A stretch of DNA of 64,000 nucleotides from NCBI GenBank assembly GCA_944472155.2, contig OX235272.1, positions 14,616,354-14,680,353 on the forward strand, read 5' to 3'. The stretch's first letter is position 1, and each line of letters opens with the position of its first letter. This DNA is from Trichobilharzia szidati. Taxonomy: Eukaryota; Platyhelminthes; Trematoda; Strigeidida; Schistosomatidae. Of this stretch, positions 33,928-42,124 are shown one piece after another. Below the pieces are notes generated by a model, which was given only the letters and a program-made list of their open reading frames with translations, did not search any database and had not been told where the DNA came from. The translations under genes and the position numbers were made by a program.

Positions 33928-34664
33928 GTATCAACGGGAGGGATTTGAAAGAGCTTACTTCATTCACTCATCTAGCGAGCATTCATTGTCTCAACTACAG
34001 GCAGGTGGAACAGTCGAGGATATCAAATCGACAATCGGGAAGGCGAGAAACACATTCATCAACCTGAAACCACCAATCTGGAAATCTTCCGCTGTCACTC
34101 AACTCAACATCAACAACAACAAAATTCGGATTTTCAATACAAACGTCAGTCAAGTCAGTCACTTCTTCTATACGGATGGATCAGAAAGTTAGCGGCGGGT
34201 CACAAACAATGAGTATTTCCAACAGCCTGTTGCACACCTTTATCAACAACTAACTAACTGTCTTCGCTGGCTCTATACTGAAGATCAATCAGATGGCCGC
34301 CGGAAAGAACAAGAACCAACAAGAAACAAACAAACTATGGGAAGAAACAAACGAAACAAGAAGCAATCGCCGAACAAATATGCAGGAGAAAGTGGACATG
34401 GATGGATTGGACACTCACTGGCTGAGGAGGCCACTCGCTGAGTGACATCGCGCGTCAGGCCAACGCTCGAGTGGAACCCGAGAGGGAGGAGGCGGCGAGT
34501 GTGACATCAGTGCAAGGGTGACATGGAGGAGATTGTGTGAAGAAGAGTGGAAACAGTATGGACTAACATGGATGCAGGTGAAAAGTACAGCAGAAGACAG
34601 AAGCAAGTGGAGAAGTGCAGTTGAAGCCCTATGTTTCACTAGGAACCCAAGGGAACAATAATAA
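33928..34664 (+). pseudogene. RTE-like LINE 3' end, other half of the inverted pair
   Basis: Frame 33902-34192 includes GKARNTFINLKPPIWKSSAV, identical to the minus-strand copy at 32560-32766. It ends in GGAACCCAAGGGAACAATAA with an AATAATTA tail. No catalytic RT box is present. Confidence 0.85.
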
Positions 34665-34689
34665 TTACTGTTATTATAATAAGTTTGAG

Positions 34690-34960
34690 GATTTCATTAT
34701 GAACTGACATCGGTTAGAGAACCATTGGAAAACCTGCAGAAAGTACTGGACAGCTGTTTCATCAGCCTAATTTTGAACTTTTCTTCAGTACGAACCCACC
34801 GGGACCTTCTGGTTACATGGGCAGCGAGTTCGTAGACCACTAAGCGTACTGATGAAGAGTCCCAGACTAGACTGACGAAACAGCTGTTCAGTACTCCCAA
34901 GTTTTCCAATGATTCTTTAACCAATGTCAGCTCATGATGAAATCCTCTAATCAATCAAAC
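34690..34960. mobile_element. SINE (family III) with inverted tail and hammerhead-like block
   Basis: The arms GAGGATTTCATTATGAACTG (left) and CAGCTCATGATGAAATCCTC (right) are inverted. The plus-strand block at 34857-34915 reads GCGTACTGATGAAGAGTCCC, then GACGAAACAGCTGTTCAGTA. If stem I is GTACTG/CAGTAC, the core is ATGAAGAG, which matches the hammerhead at every position except C3. Confidence 0.65.
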
Positions 34961-34967
34961 AAAATCC

Positions 34968-35190
34968 CTACAATTTATAAATTTATATTTGTAAAATCTC
35001 AGCGAAATTGAAATGATTAATTCCAACGTTTCGTTCGGCAATCTGGTTCGAACTTCTTCAGGGAATTTAATCGAAAGTTACATAACAAAGGTTTATATAA
35101 AAGGAACATCTCATGTTTTTAAATTTTGTCCAATCATGAGTCATGCAACAGTCATCAACATGTATATAATAAATAAATAAATAAAATAGT
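34968..35190. repeat. PLE terminal inverted repeat, left
   Basis: About 215 bases, the reverse complement of 35795-36008 with small differences. The pair brackets a PLE C-terminal remnant. Each arm contains a hammerhead-like fold and an AATAAATAAATAAATAAA tract at its inner end. Confidence 0.8.
35018..35068 (-). ncRNA. PLE hammerhead-like ribozyme
   Basis: Minus strand: stem I AATTCC, core CTGAAGA plus one extra A, stem II GTTCG/CGAAC with an 11-base loop, GAAA, two-base-pair stem III in ACGT, then stem I partner GGAATT. Six perfect stem I pairs and five stem II pairs. The plus-strand counterpart at 35904-35959 has four extra bases before GAAA and is probably inactive. Confidence 0.7.
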
Positions 35191-35400
35191 ATGTATGAAG
35201 AAGCTAGAAAACAACTCAGCGATTGCCCTGCACTCGATAGAAACGGAACACAAAATCGACTTTGATAAGACTAAGGTTTTACAGAAAGCTTTTGGTTCAT
35301 ATAAAGAAAGACTGACTGCAGAAGCCCTACATATATGGGTGAATCCCAACAGTTTGAACAGACGTGAAGGTGTGATCTTAGCTGATACATGGTAAATCCT
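35190..35400 (+). pseudogene. Penelope-like element, C-terminal remnant
   Basis: The frame reads KKLENNSAIALHSIETEHKI, then KVLQKAFGSYKERLTAEALHI and LADTW at the stop. It aligns with NLENNSSIAAHAWDKNHNID and KWKERLVTESILI of the PLE at 43070-43200. It is the last 65 codons, after the GIY-YIG catalytic part. Confidence 0.75.
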
Positions 35401-35794
35401 GACTAATAAATAAATTGGATATGTTTTCAACAACTAGTCACACTAGATCAAATTCCCGATGGTCTACGACTTCTTATGGAGAGAATAACAAATTTATAAA
35501 ATTATATTATATTTGTAAAAAACATCTCAATTATTTTGTAACTATCCGGTCAAATCTTGGTCACAGCTCATATGAGAATAACAAATGTTTTGACTGTTCA
35601 CACACACACCATTGATACTGTATATACACATATATTTTAACAAAAGTAGACTAATTTTGAAAGTCTGAGGTCAAATTTTGATCACAGTTCATATTAAAGT
35701 TTTGTTTACTATACCTATTGATAGCTGTTTCTTGATTCACATGACAGGACAAACAATTTAAAACAGGAGATGTACTTTTATATATAAACATACT
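35401..35794. other. PLE 3' UTR-like sequence
   Basis: Between the PLE stop and the right terminal repeat. Two short related blocks (GTCACAGCTCATATGAGAAT and TGATCACAGTTCATATTAAA, about 130 bases apart) are the only pattern seen. Confidence 0.4.
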
Positions 35795-36008
35795 ATTTTA
35801 TTTATTTATTTATTATACATATTGATGCCTGTTGCATGACTCATGATTGGACAAAGTTTAAAAAACAAGAGGGTACCTTTTATATATAAACCTCTGTTAA
35901 GTTAATTTCCCTGAAGAATTTCGGACCAGATTGCCGAACACGGGAAACGTTGGAATTAATCATTTCAATTTCGCTGAGATTTTACAAATATAATTTTATA
36001 AATAATAT
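35795..36008. repeat. PLE terminal inverted repeat, right
   Basis: Inverted copy of 34968-35190. Contains the decayed hammerhead fold at 35904-35959 (stem I TTCC/GGAA, core CTGAAGA, stem II TTCGG/CCGAA). Confidence 0.8.
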
Positions 36009-36092
36009 TAGATTACAAGGAACACTAAATTACTCTTTAAACAATATGCCCTTTTCACCAATTTATCTATATACATATAATGTCTGACTTAC

Positions 36093-36447
36093 TCAGGATA
36101 TTTCTCTGTGTGTTGAATATGAATTGGATTATTGAAGTGTGTAGAGTCTGCATCCAATCCAACACTGTTAGTAGTAGAGATATTATTATTATCACCTAAA
36201 TTTTTCAATGAATTGTTCATCATTATTGTAGAAGATTGACAAGTATTACTATTATTATTATTATTATTATTATTATTGATGTTATTATTACTACTACTAC
36301 TGGCCATACTGTTCGCTGAACGTTGTAAGTGTATAGGATTATTGATTTCATTATAGTATAATGATGACGATCTCGATAGACCTGGTCCTGTTGGTGAAAT
36401 GATCCTTTTATTATTATTCTGTGAATTTGTATTAACACTAGATGAAA
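36093..36447 (-). CDS. Probable internal exon of an unidentified host gene (Asn/Ser-rich)
   Basis: On the minus strand a 355-base block stays open in one frame. It is preceded by a strong acceptor (polypyrimidine TTTTTCTTCTTTTCTTCTTTCAG ending at 36448; shown here only as its type) and followed by a consensus donor GTAAGT at 36087-36092. The protein is low-complexity: SSSLYYNEINNPIHLQRSAN, a serine run, nine consecutive asparagines encoded by AAT repeats, then TNSVGLDADSTHFNNPIHIQ. No domain is recognised. Entry leaves two bases before a codon start and exit leaves two bases of a codon. Asn-rich linkers are common in schistosome regulatory proteins. No neighbouring exon is seen, so the rest of the window may be intronic. 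Confidence 0.55.
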
Positions 36448-36574
36448 CTGAAAGAAGAAAAGAAGAAAAACTTCAGTAGATGATGAATTTTCTCAAGTAA
36501 TTGATAAATGTGTATGCTGTGTGTTGACGTACAAATTCAGTTTACGCGTGCTATTATTGAATCGTCAGTGATAT

Positions 36575-37297
36575 GATAGAGAAGATTTGTAGCTCAGGTG
36601 GATGATTTTGATGCAGTTGTGTTCTCTGAGCTGGATACTTAATTTGCAAAGCTTTCATCGCCCTACTAGGCGACATCTTCAGCGCATACTTCAATTCATT
36701 GAAGTGAGCTTTTAGATTTCTCCACGAGTTTATTAATCATCTCTCCCGGTGACCTTCAAAGTCGTGATTGGTTGTTTTTGTGTGTTTTCACACCTTCTAG
36801 GTTACTTGTATTGTAACTCATTGTTTCTTTGACTTGAACTTTGACCCTTTGTGTGTGAGGTTTCTTTCATATCGGTCGATAAATTTTGTCAATCTCGATG
36901 TGTCTATTGATTGATGATTCACTGGAATGCCAAGCTTCTAAAAATTCTCTAGCATTCTTGGTGTTTCCTCTGTCTAATATTTGAACGTTGTCCCAGTCGA
37001 ATTCATGTCCGTGGTTGTCTGTATGTAGTGATATGAGGGAGTGGATATCATGTCTTTTGACGGCTAGCTTATGTTCGTGGATACGAAGACGAAGGGGACG
37101 TCCACTTTGGCCAATGTAGTGTTTTTCGCAGTTGATGCGATTTATTTTGTAGATGATGTTGGTTTTATCTTCTTTCGCTGTTGAGTCTTTTGGTTGACAT
37201 AGAATTGAGTGAAGTGACTTTGTTGGTTTGTGTACGACGTCAATTCCTAAAGGTTTGAAGAGTCTTGTAGTGATTTCTGAGATATCCTTCATATATG
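36575..37297 (-). pseudogene. Penelope-like element 3' half, minus strand (GIY-YIG intact)
   Basis: The open frame 36867-37292 (141 codons) encodes NIIYKINRINCEKHYIGQSG, RPLRLRIHEHKLAVKRHDIH, FDWDNVQILDRGN and ESSINRHIEIDKIY: a GIY-YIG domain with its YIG, the conserved Arg and a downstream Glu. The frame begins abruptly at the junction with an inverted copy at 37297. The 3' UTR and terminal segment run to 36575. The RT half is missing. Confidence 0.85.
36643..36690 (-). ncRNA. PLE hammerhead-like ribozyme
   Basis: Minus strand: stem I ATGCG with partner TGCAA, core CTGAAGA plus T, stem II TCGCC/GGCGA with loop TAGTAG, GAAA, AAGCTT. Stem II differs from other copies by paired changes. Confidence 0.65.
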
Positions 37298-37680
37298 GTA
37301 AGGAAACACCAAGAATGCTAGAGAATTTTTAGGAGCTTGGCATTCCAGTGAATCATCAATCAATAGACACATCGAGATTGACAAAATTTATCAACCGATA
37401 AGAAAGAAATCTCACACACAAAGGGTCAAAGTTCAAGTCAAGGGAACAATCAACACCAATACCGATACAAGTAGCCTAGAAGATGTGAAAACATACAAAA
37501 ACAACCAATCACGACTTTGAAGGTCACCGGGAGAGATGATTAATAAACTCGTGGAGAAATCTAAAAGCTCACTTGAACAAATTGAAGTATGCGCTGAAGA
37601 TGTTGCCTAGTAGGGCGATGAAAGCTTCGCAAATAAACTATTCAGCTCAGAGAACACAACCACATCAAAATTATCAGTGG
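37298..37680 (+). pseudogene. Penelope-like element 3' end, plus strand, head-to-head with the previous copy
   Basis: It begins within the GIY-YIG C-terminus (GNTKNAREF, a stop, AWHSSESSINRHIEIDKIYQ) and runs through the same 3' UTR to the terminal segment ending near 37680. Its coding part is nearly identical to the minus copy, so the two form an inverted pair joined at 37297. Confidence 0.8.
37587..37633 (+). ncRNA. PLE hammerhead-like ribozyme
   Basis: Stem I TGCG/CGCA, core CTGAAGA plus T, stem II TTGCC/GGCGA, GAAA, AAGCTT. Same layout as 5473-5517 with compensated stem II changes. Confidence 0.65.
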
Positions 37681-37861
37681 TTCAATGGTAGAGAAGATAT
37701 GCTCGCCAACCACGAATGTAGGCCCTAGGATTCGATTCCCGCCTGACGAACGCTTGAAATCTCTCCTAGTTGGTAGCATACCCGAAAAGAGAGTTAGGAG
37801 GTTGTGTGTGTGTGGTCAGCAAATCCAATCCGTAAAAGCAACACACCACCGCTCCTGAAGA
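37665..37861 (+). mobile_element. tRNA-derived SINE (family I), diverged
   Basis: AGTGGTTCAATGGTAGAGAA (A-box), GGATTCGATTCCCGCC (B-box), then CTCCTAGTTGGTAGCATACC and GAAGATTCAAAGCTTAAGC. The tail abuts the LINE end at 37862. Confidence 0.6.
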
Positions 37862-38350
37862 TTCAAAGCTTAAGCATGAAGCCTTTCCTCCACTCAAAAC
37901 GCAAACGAATAAAAGAGAAATCTGTCTGTCTGTTTCCGACATAAAACTTTGCAGATATGTTCACCAGTTCAAGTCGCCACACTCCATGTAGCACACAAAG
38001 CAAGAGAAGAAAGTAGGAGAAATGCATCGTATAGACAGTAAACAGAGATGTGAAACAAAAGTATAGTAATAACGAAGAACAAAAGAGTTTCATTGGAAAT
38101 CATGAGTCACAAGGAGTGGATGCATCTGCGCCATCACTGAGAACGATTTTGAGCCATGTCACCAATTGTTTCCAACCATTGGTTTTTACCGTCCCGAGGA
38201 CCCCAACCAGTCAGGAAGTCTACACCTTCCTACGTGGCTGGCTTAGACTAACTGTTGTAGATTTCATTGACTGGTGAAGTCATGTTTTGGTTTGACCGCC
38301 GCTAGCTAGCTCTTTTCCAGCCTGACCCTATATCAGCTAACATTGCCCAT
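37862..38350 (-). pseudogene. Non-LTR retrotransposon family B, 3' end, minus strand
   Basis: On the minus strand: the end of the coding region (CTGGTTGGGGTCCTCGGGAC, ATGGCTCAAAATCGTTCTCA) and the 3' UTR with CCTACTTTCTTCTCTTGCTT. It matches 41380-41720 and 45120-45470 on the plus strand. Only the C-terminal tail and UTR are present. Confidence 0.7.
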
Positions 38351-38689
38351 TTTCGAGGAAGGCGATGACTAGGCATAAGAGAAATAAGCTCAAGCTGTGA
38401 CCAGTAGGTCACACTATTCAAAACAGTAGATTTCGCATGAAAAAGACACGAAATTAGGCTGTTTCGTTTATTTCATCGAGTTAGTGTATCACACATTTGG
38501 TTGTTTGGAGCTGAAAAGAAATAAAAATCGACACTCCGCTACATATTAATGTTCCTTCTAAAAAAGCCTTTTTCTGAAGTTTGTGATTGGTGTGTTAACA
38601 GTGAAATGATACATCGAATATTCTTGTATTCATGATGCAACAAAATTGGTATTTATGTATTTCCTTCACTGCCTCTACGCTGTGAAGCT
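38351..38689. other. Unassigned sequence
   Basis: I see no recognised feature between the family B LINE end and the RTE relic. Confidence 0.3.
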
Positions 38690-39015
38690 CAGATGGCCAG
38701 AAAGGATTAGCAATAAAAAAAACTCTGACACCATACTAACAAAAAATCTATTACTCAATGAATGTGTTGAAGGAAATCCAGGTAGATTGGATACACGCTA
38801 AAAAGACCGTTAAAATGAAATCACACACCAGGCCCTAAAGTGAAGCCTGAATGGGTTTGAGAGTGTGACCTGGAGGAGAGAGTGTGAAGAGGCAATAGGA
38901 GCCTACACAGCAGTCGTGGATTCAGCCAAAAACAACTTCAGAGAAGAGGGTGAAGTGAGGATGTGTTATTGAAAGTCTGTGCTACACCTAGAACCCAAGG
39001 AAATAGTAATAATAA
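38690..39015 (+). pseudogene. RTE-like LINE 3' end, old copy
   Basis: GCTCAGATGGCCAGAAAGGA, GGTAGATTGGATACACGCTA and the end CTAGAACCCAAGGAAATAGT with an AATAATAAATAAT tail. Diverged and without an open frame. Confidence 0.6.
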
Positions 39016-39027
39016 ATAATACATACA

Positions 39028-39270
39028 CATAGTGCATCGGTGGCTCAGATGTACAACGATGCTCACCAACCGTGCTCGTGGTCCCGGGTTCGATTCACGG
39101 CAGGCACACACACCTTTACCTCCCCTAGTTGGTTGGCTGTAAACCCAAAAAGAGGGAAGGTTGGGTGTGAGGCTAGCAACCCCCCTTCCCCGCGAAAAAA
39201 ACACCACTACTACTGAAACTTCAAAGCTCTAGCTTGAAGCCCTATGTTCCACTTGGAGCGCAAAAGGAAT
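39028..39270 (+). mobile_element. tRNA-derived SINE (family I) with RTE tail, best copy
   Basis: Head GCATCGGTGGCTCAGATGTA (A-box) and CGGGTTCGATTCACG (B-box). Body CTAGTTGGTTGGCTGTAAAC, GGGAAGGTTGGGTGTGAGGC. The tail GCTTGAAGCCCTATGTTCCA, CTTGGAGCGCAAAAGGAA matches the RTE 3' end (GAAGCCCTATGTTTCACTAG at 34623) over its first half. Confidence 0.75.
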
Positions 39271-39904
39271 ATTTCGTGTTCTTTCCACAACAATCTGGAC
39301 TTCGACATCCAAAATGTCTCCCCTCTTGACTCAACTTCATTGTTTTTCACAAGAGATCCATTTAAAACAAAGTAGATAATTTTAGCCTGTAGATTTTTCA
39401 TGCATTTCTGAAATAAGTCAGATAATTGTACTGATGTTGCGTGTACAGGCCAGTTACATTGTGGTGAGAGATCGTTGCTAGCCAAATTGGTTGACAGTAA
39501 TTGAGGTCAAGGTCAAGATGGACAGGCGGATACAGTTAACATATAGATGAACTGACACAGCCACAAGAGATGCAAGGTTAACTTTGTGTGAGAAACAACC
39601 AATCAACAGACTGTATTTTCTACTAACATTAACCTACAATAATGTACATCAAAATCTATAAATACATGTTGATTTTCCGTAATACAGGTTCTGTTGCCTG
39701 GCCCTTGTCTTCTGTTGTTACAACATGAGCTATCAAAGATAATTTAAGCACACTTTAGTGAGAAAACACACTTGCGTTATTAAAAGTGCAAGTCAGTAGA
39801 GATTATGAGTACACGGTCTGTTAGAAGATAACCCCTTTAAATGTTGTCCTAGACACAAAAGTATAATCATTTCCAGAAAATCAAAAGAAAAATATTGTAA
39901 ATAT
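39271..39904. other. Unassigned sequence
   Basis: Frame 39210-39485 (minus) has no known domain. No repeat recognised. Confidence 0.3.
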
Positions 39905-40210
39905 GATGGAGAAGATTTGTAGCTCAGGTGGATGTTTTTGATGTGGTTGTGTTCTGTGAGCTGGATAGTTAATTTGCAAAGCTTTCATCACCCTACTAGG
40001 TGACATCTTCAGCGCATACTTCAATTCACTGAAGTGAGCTTTTAGATTACTCCACGAGTTTATTAATCATCTCTCCTACTGGGTGACCTTGGACGTGATT
40101 GGTTGAATGGTTCAATGAATTGAAGTGTGCGCTGAAGATGTCACCTGGTAGGGTGATGAAAGCTTCGCAAATTAACTATCCAGCTCAGAGAATACAACCA
40201 CATCAAAAAA
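39905..40210. mobile_element. Head-to-head PLE terminal stubs
   Basis: A minus-strand PLE end (39905-40078) and a plus-strand end (40095-40205) face each other with about 15 bases between them. No coding sequence remains. Both carry the hammerhead fold: minus 39973-40019 (stem II TCACC/GGTGA) and plus 40126-40172 (stem II TCACC/GGTGA, stem I TGCG/CGCA). Confidence 0.75.
40126..40172 (+). ncRNA. PLE hammerhead-like ribozyme
   Basis: Stem I TGCG/CGCA, core CTGAAGA plus T, stem II G-TCACC/GGTGA-T with loop TGGTAG, GAAA, AAGCTT. A matching fold on the minus strand lies at 39973-40019. Confidence 0.65.
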
Positions 40211-40911
40211 AAGATTACCAAACGTCTTATATAATATTTGGTTGTTTCTTTACATTATTTCACAGTATTTGTGTCATAAATATACTACTGAACAATCAAC
40301 CACTTTTCATGGGATGATGGTAAGATGAGAGACAACTAGAAATTTGTTCAGTGGACTTGTTTGTTGGTACGAAATTTATAATACGCAGAAAATAACTGAA
40401 TTACACGACAGAAATGAACAAATGTATAGTTTTTAAGTTCATAATTCAACTAACTAACCACTGCAAAACATGTGTAATGGCTTCCGCAGTTATAGATAGT
40501 TCCATAGATGGCGTCGTCAATGGGTCTAAAACGCCATTGTGAAAAGGTGTGGCTTCGAATCCTAACACAATCATGAGCTTTCTCTGTGCAACCTAATGTT
40601 TACTTCAGGGTACTACAATGATGAAGTCAGATCGTCTTTCAGCTTTCTTTTAATCTTTGATACCTGAGCTTACTTTTTTGGTTGGAACCGTATTTTTCAA
40701 ATTCTCGTGTCTCAGTTATGTTGTTGTTCTTACAGTAAAACTTCTGAGAGGAATTCCATCCAGTGGTTGGGGCTTAAACAGAGGATGTTAATGGAGCTTC
40801 CCATTGTCGATGAAAGCACTGTATTACAGAGCCTCTACAGCACAGTATTATGTGGCCACTCAGATGGTGTGAGTGACTAAGGAACTCAGAGGTATTGAGC
40901 CGAATTGATGG
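40211..40911. other. Unassigned sequence
   Basis: A weak tRNA-like fragment near 40515-40570 (TGGCTTCGAATCCTAAC) and otherwise nothing recognised. Confidence 0.3.
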
Positions 40912-41715
40912 CTGACGAAATTTCAGCACGGATACAGAGGGCTCGTTTGGCATATTCTATCTCTGGCGTAAACATTATATCCAGCTGCCAACCAAAGGAC
41001 CTGTGCACTGCTCAGCAGTTCGCTCCATCTTCCTTCATGGCTGTAAGATATGGCCACTAAGAGTGGAAGACATGAAAAGGCCGGCTAGCTGTCTTTGATC
41101 ATAGGTGGCTGCGTTCTGTCCCCCGTGTTAAGTGGAATAATAGGGTGAGCAATATCGAGGTTAAGCTTCAGTCGAGTGGAAGGTAAGGGGAGTAATCAAT
41201 CGACGAGGCTGTGAAGCTACATCGACTGAGATGGTTAGGACATGTGTTACGTATGCCTAGCCATCACCTTCCTCGACGTGCGTTGTTACCTGAGTTAGGA
41301 CCAGGCTGGAAAAGGGCTAGTGGTGGTCAAACCAAAACACGGCTTCAACAGTCAATGAAATCCACAACAGTTAGTTTAAGCCAGCCATGTAGGGAGATGT
41401 AGACTTCCTGGTTGGGGTCCTCAGGACGGTAAAAACCAATGGTTGGAAACAATTGGTGACATGGCTCAAAATCGTTCTCAGTGGCGCAGATGCATCCACT
41501 CCTTGTGACTTATGACTTCCTAGTTAAACTGTTTTGTTCTTCGTTATTACTATTCCTTTGTCTGACACCTCTGTTTACTGTCTCTAATATGCATTTCTCC
41601 TACTTCCTTCTCCTGCTTTGTGTGCTATATGTGGGGAATGTGGCGACTCGAACTTCTGCACATGGGTTCCGAGTTCTATTTTGAAACCAGTCAGATTCTC
41701 ATCACAGGCCTTGCG
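40912..41715 (+). pseudogene. Non-LTR retrotransposon family B, C-terminal part
   Basis: Reads MADEISARIQRARLAY, then in other frames HRWLRSVPRVKWNNRV and KLHRLRWLGHVLRMPSHHLP (41214-41273), and a 3' UTR shared with 45240-45470. The DEISARI ... RLRWLGHVLR series is common in trematode non-LTR elements; whether it is RTE or CR1 clade I cannot settle. Confidence 0.75.
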
Positions 41716-42124
41716 CCAACTGCAGTAGCTTGTAGGGAACAGGATGGCGGGGCAGGTTGTACCGAAACAATCGCGAGTTATGAGGGTTACTCGCACAAAA
41801 TGGCCGGGCACATATGTTAGTGGTATTTTTGACAGCCTCATCACTGCCTCTGGTTACCTAATGTTGTAAACTAGCAATTAATAGCGGTACACATGGCTCG
41901 TGGAGAGGCTGAGCACTCGAAGGTCACTTATGCACGCTGTGATTGGTAGATTTTCCTTTGCGTAAGCATTGCGGTTAATATGTATTGCACGTTATTGAGG
42001 CAGGCTTTGAAATAATAATAATAAAATCAGATAGACATTGTATTTTTCAGTTGAAAGGAACTAGTTAATATATGCATAAATTTCACAGGTGTGATATCCA
42101 CTTACAAGAAGAACGTTATTGGGT
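41716..42124. other. Unassigned sequence
   Basis: I see no recognised feature before the PLE inverted end at 42128. Confidence 0.3.
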
